NCBI GenBank assembly: GCA_965225955.1
Contig: CBDDBX010000007.1
Coordinates: forward strand, 1 to 64,000
Origin: CBDDBX01 sp965225955
GTDB lineage: Bacteria; Acidobacteriota; Aminicenantia; UBA2199
Direction: 5' to 3'
Length of the DNA: 64,000 nucleotides
Each line of letters opens with the position of its first letter. The first letter of the stretch is position 1. The notes below the pieces were generated by a model. It was not told the DNA's origin, did no database searches, and worked only from the letters and a program-made list of their open reading frames with translations. Below are positions 15,639 to 23,702 of the stretch, one piece after another. Position numbers and translations under genes: made by a program.

Positions 15639-15894
15639 CTTTAATTTTCCTTTCTGGTTTGTGTGATTCTCCGTTAGCTGGCTTATCAGGTGGAAGAAGT
15701 TCGCTATCCTCTTTTTCAAGGTTGATATCCATCTCTTCAGAAATGGTATTTTTTGCATGATCTACAGTTGATCTTACTTCTCTTATTATTTTACCCAGCA
15801 TCTTCGCAAATTCCGGTAGTTTTTTAGGGCCGAAAAGCAGCATAACTACAACAAATATCATAATTATTTCCGGGAAACCAAGAGAGCCGATCAT
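15631..15894 (-). CDS. tatA: Sec-independent translocase subunit TatA
   Basis: 87-residue TatA/B family protein. One N-terminal membrane helix (FPEIIMIFVVVMLLFGPKKLPEF) is followed by an amphipathic helix and an acidic, charged tail. FGPKKLP is the family hallmark. The ATG at 15894 is preferred over an in-frame GTG four codons earlier because AGGTG lies upstream of it. It overlaps tatC and is driven by a consensus promoter. It is likely the only pore-forming subunit of this translocase in the locus. Confidence 0.93.
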   Translation of the reverse strand: MIGSLGFPEIIMIFVVVMLLFGPKKLPEFAKMLGKIIREVRSTVDHAKNTISEEMDINLEKEDSELLPPDKPANGESHKPERKIKDE

Positions 15895-15928
15895 ATTTAA
15901 AAACACCTATTTTTTAGCATACCTTCAG

Positions 15929-15957
15929 GTTATATTTTAATAATCGGAAAATGTCAA
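15929..15957 (-). promoter_or_regulatory. tatAC promoter
   Basis: On the minus strand: TTGACA at 15957-15952, 17-base spacer, TATAAC at 15934-15929. Confidence 0.7.
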
Positions 15958-15964
15958 GGAGAGA

Positions 15965-15988
15965 ACAGCAGCCCCTGTGGGCTGCTGT
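15965..15988. terminator. perfect hairpin in the tatA-pgk divergent spacer
   Basis: 10-bp stem ACAGCAGCCC / GGGCTGCTGT with a CTGT loop. It lies upstream of both divergent promoters, so it terminates no obvious gene; it may insulate the two or be a leftover of a lost gene. Confidence 0.4.
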
Positions 15989-16136
15989 CAACCTGCTTCT
16001 TCGTTTAAAGATAATCGGGAAGGACCTTTATTGAAAAGGTTCTATGTTTCTATATACCGTAAGAATCCTGGGGATTGGATTTTTTTATTAATAAAAATTC
16101 TTAAGGAACCTTTATTTATCTCTTTTACTGAATCAA

Positions 16137-16165
16137 TTGAAAAGGAAAAGTGGTTCGGATAAAAT
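16137..16165 (+). promoter_or_regulatory. promoter of the fused pgk
   Basis: TTGAAA at 16137-16142, 17-base spacer, TAAAAT at 16160-16165, giving a leader of about 40 bases with AGGAG at 16202-16206. Confidence 0.6.
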
Positions 16166-16211
16166 GGGACTTCGTATCTGGAAAATAATTGTTAATTGGA
16201 GAGGAGATTCG

Positions 16212-18605
16212 ATGATTTCTATCGATACTTATAATTTCAGGAACAGAAGAGTTCTGGTGAGAGTGGACTTTAATGTACCACTAAATGAAAAAAAAGAGAT
16301 TACTGATGACACAAGAATTGTAACTGCACTTTCGACAATCAGAAAGATTCTGACTGAAGGAGGATCGGTTATAATAATGACCCATCTTGGACGCCCAAAA
16401 GGGAAATATAGTGAGGACTATTCAGTAAAACATATTGTACCTCATATTGAAAAACTTCTGGCTCAGAAGCTTATTGTTGCTACGGACTGCATTGGCGGAA
16501 GTGTAGAACAACAGGCAAAAGCCCTGAAGCCGGGAGAGGTAATGATTCTTGAGAATCTGAGATTTCATCCTGAAGAGTCAGCAGGGGACAGGGATTTTGC
16601 TGAGAAGCTTGCAGGACTTGGTGATGCTTATGTGAATAACGCTTTTGGTACAGCTCACAGAGCACATGCATCTACCTATACAATAGCTGAGTTCTTTCCT
16701 TATGATAAGATGTTTGGCTATCTGGTTGAGAATGAGATCAGAAACATAGATAAGGCCCTTAAAAATGGTAAAAGTCCATTTACTGCTGTTATTGGCGGTT
16801 CTAAAGTTTCAACAAAAATAGATATTATTGAGGCGCTGCTGGATAAAGTTGACCACCTTATAATTGGTGGAGGAATCGCCTTCTCCTTTATAAAGGCTAT
16901 GGGCGGAGAGATTGGATCTTCAATATGTGAAGATAGTTTTGTTGAAGCCGCAGGAAGAATAATCCATCAGGCAAAAAAGAAAGATGTATCTCTTCATCTG
17001 CCTGTAGATTTTGTAGTTGCTGACAGCTTCGACAGAGAAGATGCGGTTATTGAACACCATGAGGCAGGAAATATTCCTGAAGGGTTCATGGGGCTGGATA
17101 TAGGTATTAAATCTGCTCAGAATTTTGCCGGCGTTCTTGAGAGTTCTTCAACAATACTCTGGAATGGTCCAATGGGGGTATTTGAAAAGCCTCTCTTTGC
17201 CAGCGGAACTTTAAAGATTGCAATGGCTGTTGCCAGGGCTACGGATAAAGGAGCTTTCTCTCTGGTTGGTGGAGGAGACTCTATTGCTGCAGTTAACAAG
17301 TATAGTCTGGCTCATAAAATAAGTTATATATCTACTGCGGGTGGAGCACTTCTGGAATATATTGAGGGGAAAAAACTTCCTTCAATTAAGGCTATAAAGC
17401 AATCCTATTCAATAGACGATTACAATTTCAAAGATAAGAAGATTCTTGTAAGGGTGGATTTCAATGTACCTCTTAATGAGAAGGGTGAAATAACGGATGA
17501 TACAAGAATAGTTACAGCTATACCAACTCTTTATAAACTTCTTGAAGATGGTGGATCTATTATAATAATGACCCATCTTGGCAGACCTAAAGGTGAGTTT
17601 GATGAATCACTCTCTTCAAAAGTTCTGATACCAAGACTTCAGGAACTACTTGGACGGGAGATAAAATTTGCTTCAGACTGTATTGGAGAAGATGCTGAAT
17701 CCAAAGCATCAACTCTTAAATCAGGTGAGGTTCTACTACTTGAGAATCTGAGATTTCATCCTGAAGAGTCTGCAGGAGATGAGGGTTTTGCAGAAAAACT
17801 GGCAAAACTTGGTGATGTCTATGTTAACAACGCTTTTGGTACAGCCCACAGAGCTCATGCATCAACTTATCATATAGCTAAGTTTTTCCCGGGTAACAGA
17901 ATGCTGGGTTATCTCATTGAGAGTGAAATAAATAATATAAACAGAGTTCTTAATAAATCTGTATCTCCTGTTACAGCAATTATAGGCGGTTCAAAGGTAT
18001 CCACAAAGATTAATATCATAAAAGCTATGATAGATAAGGTGGATAACATAATCATTGGTGGAGGTATTGTCTTTACTTTCGCCAGAGCCATGGGAGGGAA
18101 AACCGGTTCTTCGCTTATTGAAGAGGATTATGTTGAAGTAGCTAAAGATATACTGGATTATGCTGATAAGAGAGGAGTTAAATTCCATATTCCTTCAGAC
18201 TGTCTTATTGCTGACTCTTTTAGTAATGATGCAAAAATCAGGCACTGTGAAACAGATAATATCCCTGATGGCTGGATGGGACTGGATATAGGTATTCGCT
18301 CTGCTGAAAAGTTTTCCCGGATTGTTGAAGAGTCAGCCACAATATTGTGGAATGGCCCTATGGGTGTATTTGAGATGCCCCATTTCTCCACAGGAACCCT
18401 CCAGGTGGCCATGGCTGTAGCCAGAGCAACTGATGTAGGCGGCTACTCCCTTGTTGGTGGTGGTGATTCTATTGCTGCAGTAAATACATATAGTCTTGGA
18501 CACAGAATCAGTTATATATCAACTGCCGGTGGAGCACTACTGGAATATCTGGAAGGAAAAGAGCTCCCAAGTATAAAAGCAGTAAAAGGAGACTTCTCGG
18601 AGTAA
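16212..18605 (+). CDS. pgk: tandem fused phosphoglycerate kinase (PGK-PGK)
   Basis: 797 aa holding two full-length phosphoglycerate kinases in one frame: residues about 1-396 and 397-797, each the normal size of a bacterial PGK (about 395). Both carry the substrate motifs RVDFNVPLN, THLGRPKG, ENLRFHPEE and FGTAHRAHAS. Both also carry the nucleotide motifs GGSKVSTKI, LWNGPMGVFE and GGGDSIAA, so both look catalytically competent (3-phosphoglycerate + ATP to 1,3-bisphosphoglycerate + ADP). Aligned by eye, 45 of the first 60 residues agree, so this is an old duplication, not an assembly repeat. There is practically no linker. The ATG at 16212 with AGGAG upstream is chosen over an in-frame TTG at 16137 that belongs to the promoter. 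Confidence 0.92.
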   Translation: MISIDTYNFRNRRVLVRVDFNVPLNEKKEITDDTRIVTALSTIRKILTEGGSVIIMTHLGRPKGKYSEDYSVKHIVPHIEKLLAQKLIVATDCIGGSVEQQAKALKPGEVMILENLRFHPEESAGDRDFAEKLAGLGDAYVNNAFGTAHRAHASTYTIAEFFPYDKMFGYLVENEIRNIDKALKNGKSPFTAVIGGSKVSTKIDIIEALLDKVDHLIIGGGIAFSFIKAMGGEIGSSICEDSFVEAAGRIIHQAKKKDVSLHLPVDFVVADSFDREDAVIEHHEAGNIPEGFMGLDIGIKSAQNFAGVLESSSTILWNGPMGVFEKPLFASGTLKIAMAVARATDKGAFSLVGGGDSIAAVNKYSLAHKISYISTAGGALLEYIEGKKLPSIKAIKQSYSIDDYNFKDKKILVRVDFNVPLNEKGEITDDTRIVTAIPTLYKLLEDGGSIIIMTHLGRPKGEFDESLSSKVLIPRLQELLGREIKFASDCIGEDAESKASTLKSGEVLLLENLRFHPEESAGDEGFAEKLAKLGDVYVNNAFGTAHRAHASTYHIAKFFPGNRMLGYLIESEINNINRVLNKSVSPVTAIIGGSKVSTKINIIKAMIDKVDNIIIGGGIVFTFARAMGGKTGSSLIEEDYVEVAKDILDYADKRGVKFHIPSDCLIADSFSNDAKIRHCETDNIPDGWMGLDIGIRSAEKFSRIVEESATILWNGPMGVFEMPHFSTGTLQVAMAVARATDVGGYSLVGGGDSIAAVNTYSLGHRISYISTAGGALLEYLEGKELPSIKAVKGDFSE

Positions 18606-18620
18606 ATAATAAAATTGCAG

Positions 18621-18646
18621 GGACACAGCATGCTGTGTCCGCTTTT
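18621..18646 (+). terminator. terminator of the fused pgk
   Basis: Perfect 20-base palindrome GGACACAGCATGCTGTGTCC followed by GCTTTTAT, 16 bases after the stop. Confidence 0.75.
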
Positions 18647-18674
18647 ATAATACGGTTACTGACTTACAGGGACG

Positions 18675-18790
18675 AACACGGACTGACACTATAGAAATGT
18701 TGAGAGACAATTCGATACCATTTTTTTACAATATAGCTATGTTTGAATATTCTGGATAAATTGCTGAAAATCAATGTCCGTGTCAGTCTG
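18675..18790. repeat. inverted-repeat bounded intergenic element
   Basis: AACACGGACTGACACT (18675-18690) faces GTCCGTGTCAGTCTG (18776-18790) across about 85 AT-rich bases. The GTCCGTGT / ACACGGAC core recurs in the spacers at 34988-35047 and 44870-45060. Confidence 0.5.
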
Positions 18791-18856
18791 TTACAGTCTG
18801 TGTGATAGCAGGGCCTCCTTAATATAGATGCTCTGGATTATGTTTCCAGGTAGATT

Positions 18857-19963
18857 TTAAGGCAACTCAACTCTATATTTTCTGAGTTCTGTTTCTCCCT
18901 CTTCATCTTCAACATAGACATATATGTGATTTTTGTATATTCGAAAACCCCGTTTTATTGTTAAACCTTCTGGAAGAGTGAATGTAGTGGTGTAAAGATA
19001 TCTGCCTTCAGAACTGAATATATCAAAGGTTCTGCTGTTGCTTTTAAGATTATTGACAGAGACGTAGATATTGCCGTTTTCCGCAATATGTATGCTGTTA
19101 AAATAGGGTGCTTCGTCGGGAATTCCTTTAATCATGTTTTTAATCATTCTTTCAGGTATTTTGCCGCCATTAAATGATATTCCTTCCAGTGCGTCTCTTT
19201 TGTTCTTATTGGTTATCTCTTCCTTTTCTCTTCCTTCAAGAGAGAACTCCATAAGCTCTTTACCGTTAAGGTCGATTTTCTTTATTGAGTAACTGCTGTT
19301 GAAACCGTAATATACAAAACCTTTGTGGAATGCTGATATTACTCCTCCTGTAAAGCTGGGTAGAGAAACCCGGAGAGTCATTCCACTGTTACCTCTTGCT
19401 TCCAGTGCTTTCTCATATTTTACAGTAGCTATAACTCTGTCTTTATGATCGTTTATATCAAAAAGAGACAGGGTGTCAGTTTTCTCCTGTTTATTCTCAC
19501 TCTTTTTAATTCTCATATATCTGTTTCTGTCTACAAAGAAGCGGGGAAAATCGAAAGGTATATGAACTGCCTTTACCGGAGTGCCGTCCAGCTTGTATAT
19601 ATGGAGCCTTTTCATAGCCAGTACTATGAACCTTTCTGCTGTAATATATGAAGTGAAAACATTACGATATTCCCCTGGACCTTCGCCAGGTTTTCCGAAT
19701 CTGAATAGAAAATTACCCTCTTTACTAAATACAAAAAAGCTCTTGTGAGATGCATCAAAAAGATAGATCTTTTCGTCAGGTGAAATACTGAAAGAGTTAA
19801 CTTTAAGAATTGGAATATTTCCCGCCTGATTTATGGACCAGCATAGAGAGGGATTAAGATTCCATGTGCCTCTGGCAGGAGTATCTTTATTAACTATCCC
19901 CGCATTAAGGGAAGTAATAAGCCATATTAAGATAGCGATAATTCTGATTAATATTCTGTACAT
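18857..19963 (-). CDS. secreted 6-bladed beta-propeller protein
   Basis: 368 aa with an N-terminal hydrophobic signal (about residues 5-21) and repeats of the 6-bladed beta-propeller/NHL type: SISPDEKIYLFDASHKSFFVFSKEG, FGKPGEGPGEY and SIHIAENGNIYVSVNN, FDIFSSEGRYL. The FG-x-x-GEGPGE motif is typical of this family in Acidobacteria- and Bacteroidetes-like genomes. No enzyme motif is seen; a ligand- or partner-binding periplasmic role is inferred. GGAGG precedes the ATG. A TATAAT (19991-19986, minus strand) lacks a -35 partner, and direct repeats that may bind the neighbouring response regulator lie at that place. Confidence 0.75.
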   Translation of the reverse strand: MYRILIRIIAILIWLITSLNAGIVNKDTPARGTWNLNPSLCWSINQAGNIPILKVNSFSISPDEKIYLFDASHKSFFVFSKEGNFLFRFGKPGEGPGEYRNVFTSYITAERFIVLAMKRLHIYKLDGTPVKAVHIPFDFPRFFVDRNRYMRIKKSENKQEKTDTLSLFDINDHKDRVIATVKYEKALEARGNSGMTLRVSLPSFTGGVISAFHKGFVYYGFNSSYSIKKIDLNGKELMEFSLEGREKEEITNKNKRDALEGISFNGGKIPERMIKNMIKGIPDEAPYFNSIHIAENGNIYVSVNNLKSNSRTFDIFSSEGRYLYTTTFTLPEGLTIKRGFRIYKNHIYVYVEDEEGETELRKYRVELP

Positions 19964-20013
19964 TCAAACCTCCATTTACACTCTGATTATATGAAAAAGA
20001 GAAGATCTGCACT

Positions 20014-20042
20014 GTTAATGAAATGTTAATGTGATGTTAATG
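20014..20042. promoter_or_regulatory. three GTTAATG direct repeats, 11-bp period
   Basis: GTTAATG at 20014-20020, 20025-20031 and 20036-20042, exactly one helical turn apart, as in OmpR/PhoB-family sites. They sit next to the -35 regions of both the minus-strand beta-propeller gene and the plus-strand two-component operon, whose -35 hexamers are poor. Confidence 0.6.
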
Positions 20043-20068
20043 GTGTATTCAAATCTGTATAGTTAAAG

Positions 20069-20074
20069 TAGAAT
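20069..20074 (+). promoter_or_regulatory. -10 box of the two-component operon
   Basis: TAGAAT ending 7 bases before the ATG at 20081. With no Shine-Dalgarno, the transcript is probably leaderless; the -35 (TATTCA) is poor, consistent with activation from the adjacent repeats. Confidence 0.45.
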
Positions 20075-20080
20075 AGTTTT

Positions 20081-21424
20081 ATGACAGGTAAAAGAGTACG
20101 TCTGGCACTGGGATTTCTTATTACCCTTCTTCTTGCATATATAGCTTTGCAGAGTTTCTTCGTAGTTAAAAGTTACAGCCTTGAGAAGAAGAATTTTTAT
20201 ATTGTTGTCCGTAACCTTGTGGGAACAGCTTTCTTTGAAACCAATATTGATAGTATGAAGCTTAATAAACTGGCAAAGAGCATGAAAGATGAAGGCGGAT
20301 TGGCAGAAACTGACATGAAAAGTCTTGGTAAGAAGCTGAAACTTGCTCTGAAAGAGTATGGGGATCTGCCGGAACGACTTAAAAACAGGCTTCTGAAGGA
20401 GGGCATAGATGCGGAATTCAGTTACAGATTGTGGATAGAAGATTTCGCCGTTCTTGAAAATGGCAGGAAGTTGTTCAGTCTGCCTGATAAATTACCGGAA
20501 GGAATTACTCTTATGGGTAGTAAAGATTTCAAAAAAACAGATACATTTGCAACCTCTTTTCATCTGAGGAACAGAAATAACTATACAAGAGTCTCTTTTG
20601 AAGTTGGGTTTCCCGGGATCGTAGGTTATGTACTGGGTAATATTGGAGAGCTTTTAATATTTTCCTTAATAGCAGTAATAGTAATTGGAGCTATATTGCT
20701 TTATACAGCTCTGACTCTTCTGAAACAGGAGGAACTGTCCCGTATGAAGAGTGATTTTATCGATAATATCACTCATGAACTTAATACCCCCATTGCTACA
20801 ATTGGAATGGCAGTAAGCAATATGGAGCTGGTATCCGGGAACCAGTCAAAAATGAGAGAAATTACAGATGTTATTAAGAGGCAGAATATTAAACTCAGAG
20901 AACTGGTTGGTGGAATAATGAGAGTCTCTTTTATGGGAGCAGGTGTTGAGTTGAAAAAGCAGAACCTGAAAGTTACTGAGCTCATAGATTCTGCAGTTCA
21001 GGATTTCTGCTTTAAGAACCCTTCGGTAACAGTCGAAGCTGAATATTCAGAACATATTCCCCAGATAGAAGGTGACAGGTTCCTGATTCTGACAGCTCTT
21101 ACTAATCTTCTGGATAATGGAGTAAAATATTCAGGTGATAACTGTGTAATTAAGCTAAAAGCAGTGTCTCTTGAAAATAGAGTCAGAATATCGGTATCTG
21201 ACGAAGGAATTGGAATAGATAGAAAAGATCAGAAGAAGATCTTCAACAAGTTTTACAGAGTCTCCCGGGGTAATATACACAAAGTTAAAGGCCTTGGTAT
21301 AGGGCTCTATACAGTGAGAAAAATAGTAAACGCTCACGATGGAAGTGTTGAGGTTATAAGTAAACCAGGGGAAGGTAGCTGTTTTACAATAAGTTTAAGG
21401 GCTGGAGAAGAGCACTATGTTTGA
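20081..21424 (+). CDS. membrane sensor histidine kinase
   Basis: 447-residue class I sensor kinase: membrane helix at about 7-28, an extracytoplasmic sensor domain of about 160 residues, a second helix at about 190-215, then a HisKA domain with the phospho-acceptor in DNITHELNTP (about residue 232). The HATPase domain has TNLLDNGVKY, VSDEGIGI and GLGIGLYTVRKI. There is no HAMP domain, as in the RprX/CusS-like short kinases. It overlaps the response regulator by 8 bases, so they form a cognate pair. The stimulus is unknown; the sensor domain has no recognisable fold by eye. Confidence 0.92.
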   Translation: MTGKRVRLALGFLITLLLAYIALQSFFVVKSYSLEKKNFYIVVRNLVGTAFFETNIDSMKLNKLAKSMKDEGGLAETDMKSLGKKLKLALKEYGDLPERLKNRLLKEGIDAEFSYRLWIEDFAVLENGRKLFSLPDKLPEGITLMGSKDFKKTDTFATSFHLRNRNNYTRVSFEVGFPGIVGYVLGNIGELLIFSLIAVIVIGAILLYTALTLLKQEELSRMKSDFIDNITHELNTPIATIGMAVSNMELVSGNQSKMREITDVIKRQNIKLRELVGGIMRVSFMGAGVELKKQNLKVTELIDSAVQDFCFKNPSVTVEAEYSEHIPQIEGDRFLILTALTNLLDNGVKYSGDNCVIKLKAVSLENRVRISVSDEGIGIDRKDQKKIFNKFYRVSRGNIHKVKGLGIGLYTVRKIVNAHDGSVEVISKPGEGSCFTISLRAGEEHYV

Positions 21425-22106
21425 GAAACCTGTAAAGCTGCTTCTGGTTGAAGATTCTGTTGATTTTCGTAATATGCTGAAACAGTATATGGAGCTTTCC
21501 GGTATAGAAGTTACTATTGCAGAAAATGGACAGGATGGTCTGAAGATGTTCAGAAGTTCTGTTTTTGATATTTGTGTACTTGATGTTATGATGCCTGAGA
21601 TGGATGGATTTGCTCTTGGAGAAGAGATAAGAAGAGATGATTCAGATATTCCGCTTCTGTTTCTTACAGCTAAAACAAGAAAAGAGGATAGAATAAAAGG
21701 GTTGAAGCTGGGAGCAGATGACTATATTGTTAAACCTTTTGATGCTGAAGAGTTACTGCTCAGAATCAGGAATATATTGCGACGCCGTGGAAATAAGGTA
21801 GCTGGTGAGAAACTTAATATAGGTACTTATGCTCTGTATACAAATGAGTTTGTGCTGGAAAAACATGGAAAACGACGACAGCTTACTGAAAAAGAGAGTC
21901 GTCTTCTGGAGTTTATTGGAAGAAGGGCAGGTACTCTGTTAAGCAGAAGTGAGATTCTCGAAGAAGTGTGGGGAGAAGATGACTATTTCCTTGGTAGAAG
22001 TATGGATGTCTTTATCTCCAGATTACGAAAATATCTTAAAGATGATCCCGGTGTGTCTATAGAGAATATCCGGGGGAAAGGTTTTGTAATGAAAACGGAG
22101 CTTTAA
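21417..22106 (+). CDS. OmpR/PhoB-family response regulator
   Basis: 229 aa. The receiver domain (about 5-120) has the acidic pair VED (12-13), phospho-acceptor Asp56 in CVLDVMMPEMDG, the T of FLTAKT and the Lys of YIVKPFD. The C-terminal winged helix (about 135-228) has LTEKESRLLEFIGRRAG and SRLRKYL. Members bind direct repeats spaced by one helical turn, matching the GTTAATG array upstream of its operon, so autoregulation and control of the divergent beta-propeller gene are likely. Confidence 0.95.
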   Translation: MFEKPVKLLLVEDSVDFRNMLKQYMELSGIEVTIAENGQDGLKMFRSSVFDICVLDVMMPEMDGFALGEEIRRDDSDIPLLFLTAKTRKEDRIKGLKLGADDYIVKPFDAEELLLRIRNILRRRGNKVAGEKLNIGTYALYTNEFVLEKHGKRRQLTEKESRLLEFIGRRAGTLLSRSEILEEVWGEDDYFLGRSMDVFISRLRKYLKDDPGVSIENIRGKGFVMKTEL

Positions 22107-22137
22107 ATTATACCGACTCTCTTTATTTATAAATAGC

Positions 22138-22166
22138 TTTACTGCTATATCTTCAATGTGTAAAAT
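22138..22166 (+). promoter_or_regulatory. promoter giving a leaderless transcript
   Basis: TTTACT at 22138-22143, 17-base spacer, TAAAAT at 22161-22166; the ATG of the next gene begins 7 bases after the -10 box and lacks a Shine-Dalgarno. Confidence 0.6.
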
Positions 22167-22172
22167 ATCGGT

Positions 22173-22955
22173 ATGAAAAAAATCCTGATATTATTAATTA
22201 TGTTATCAGTTTGGCCTGTTTTTGCAGAAGATATCAATGTTAGTGATCTTAAATTCTATGTTGAATTAAAGGGCAATCTGAGTAATTTTAAAAATGGTCA
22301 TTTTGGAGTTGTACCTGAAGGTGCAGAAGGGGTGAAAGATAAAAAAAGAGGTAACTATTCAGTAGAGGCGGGATTGAGTCTTGGTAAATACTCTTTCAGT
22401 CTCGAAGCCGGCTTCTTCAGTCGTGAAATCTCTTCAGATACAATCGGAGGCGCTGGTGCTGCTCATGAACCTTATGCTTTTGATTCAAGTTATAAGAACA
22501 CATTTTTTATGCTTAACAACAAAGTTCGTTTTATTGAGCTTGATAAGATCAGAGTATATGGTAAATTCGGAGTTGGTCTTTTTATAGGTAAATTCAAATT
22601 TAATGAAGCACTTGATTTTACCGGCTCTGATGAAGGTGACAGGATTCAGAGTTTTGATGCAAAAAAAGCTGCTCCCGGGTTTCAGCTGGGTTTAAGTGCC
22701 GATATGGAACTTAATTCCAGATTCTCAGTAGTTGCTGAGTTGCAGTACAGAGTTGTACGTTTAGGTGAAATTGAAGGAAACATGGATTATAACGGTAGTA
22801 AGGCTAAAGGAGATATCTGGCACCTGAAAGATAAGAACTCTGACAGGCAGATTTACTGGATAGGGGATTGGAGTAAGGACTACTATTCAGGAAGTAAGGC
22901 TGTGTTTAAAATAAACGGACTGATTCTCAATCTTGGTATCCGGATCTATCTCTGA
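22173..22955 (+). CDS. outer-membrane beta-barrel protein (hypothetical)
   Basis: 260 aa with a clear signal peptide (residues 1-18, cleavage after VFA) and alternating amphipathic strands (SVEAGLSLGKYSFSLEAGFF, IRVYGKFGVGLFIGKFKF, FSVVAELQYRVV, ending in LNLGIRIYL). This fits an 8- to 10-stranded OmpA-like or OprW-like barrel. Periodic aromatic ends and the Leu/Tyr-rich last strand support outer-membrane location. It lies 66 bases after the response regulator, but its own promoter predicts a separate leaderless transcript. Function unknown. Confidence 0.65.
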   Translation: MKKILILLIMLSVWPVFAEDINVSDLKFYVELKGNLSNFKNGHFGVVPEGAEGVKDKKRGNYSVEAGLSLGKYSFSLEAGFFSREISSDTIGGAGAAHEPYAFDSSYKNTFFMLNNKVRFIELDKIRVYGKFGVGLFIGKFKFNEALDFTGSDEGDRIQSFDAKKAAPGFQLGLSADMELNSRFSVVAELQYRVVRLGEIEGNMDYNGSKAKGDIWHLKDKNSDRQIYWIGDWSKDYYSGSKAVFKINGLILNLGIRIYL

Positions 22956-22975
22956 TTATTTAACTGGAGGATAGC

Positions 22976-23653
22976 ATGCCAAACTGCTGTAACTGTTCAG
23001 CCCCTTTACCTGTGGATTCAACGGTTTGTAAATATTGTGGAACAAGAAACGAAGTAGACCTTAAAGGACTGTATCGTTCTGAAGCGGAGAATCCCGACTC
23101 TGATCGTATCTGTCCCAGATGTTCAGTAAAGATGAAAACTATCAATGTTTCTGAAGAAGAGAGTTTTCTTATTGAGCAGTGTGAAACCTGTTATGGCCTG
23201 TTTTTTGATCCCGGGGAACTTGACCTCTTACTGAAGCGCAGTGTGGATAACGTTTTTGCTGTTAAGTATAAGAGACTTGAGCAGTTAAAGGGGATGAAGC
23301 GTAATCAGGAGTATGGATTATCTTATATAAACTGTCCTGTCTGCACTAAACTGATGAACCGCATCAATTTTGGCAGGAGTAGTGGTGTTATAATTGATAA
23401 ATGCAGGGAACATGGTGTCTGGCTTGATGGGGGAGAGCTGAGGCAGATAATGGAGTGGGTAAAAGCTGGTGGCATGAAAAAACAGGATGAGCTGGGAAGA
23501 GAGAGAGAAAGGATTGAGAAGAAGAGATTAGAGAGAAAAGCTCAGGCTCAGGTGGAATCACAACCTGGTTTTGAATTCAATAATCCTCACAGAGGTGGTT
23601 CCGCTGATCTTGGTGATGCGGTAATCGGTTTTGTAAAATGGCTTTTTAAGTAG
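22976..23653 (+). CDS. zinc-ribbon (zf-TFIIB type) protein
   Basis: 225-residue soluble protein with three cysteine clusters. There is an N-terminal ribbon (CCNCSAPLPVDSTVCKYCG), then two TFIIB-type zinc ribbons: CPRCSVKMKT with CETCYGLFFDPGEL, and CPVCTKLMNR with CREHGVWLDGGEL. The WLDGGEL/FFDPGEL endings are characteristic of the zf-TFIIB family (PF13453). A charged coiled segment near 165-195 precedes a short C-terminus. GGAGG precedes the ATG. No specific function is known for the family; metal binding is expected. Confidence 0.8.
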   Translation: MPNCCNCSAPLPVDSTVCKYCGTRNEVDLKGLYRSEAENPDSDRICPRCSVKMKTINVSEEESFLIEQCETCYGLFFDPGELDLLLKRSVDNVFAVKYKRLEQLKGMKRNQEYGLSYINCPVCTKLMNRINFGRSSGVIIDKCREHGVWLDGGELRQIMEWVKAGGMKKQDELGRERERIEKKRLERKAQAQVESQPGFEFNNPHRGGSADLGDAVIGFVKWLFK

Positions 23654-23664
23654 GTCTGATAAAA

Positions 23665-23702
23665 GGGTGAAAATCTTTCACCCCTGGTTTTATAGATCTT
23701 TT
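23665..23702. terminator. bidirectional terminator between zinc-ribbon gene and pgk paralogue
   Basis: 8-bp stem GGGTGAAA (23665-23672) / TTTCACCC (23676-23683). A T run follows on the plus strand and TTTTATC on the minus strand, serving both convergent genes. Confidence 0.65.

Noticed and set aside
16137..16211. N-terminal 25-residue extension of the fused PGK from a TTG start
   Set aside because: That stretch contains the -35 and -10 boxes; AGGAG and the conserved N-terminus support the ATG at 16212.
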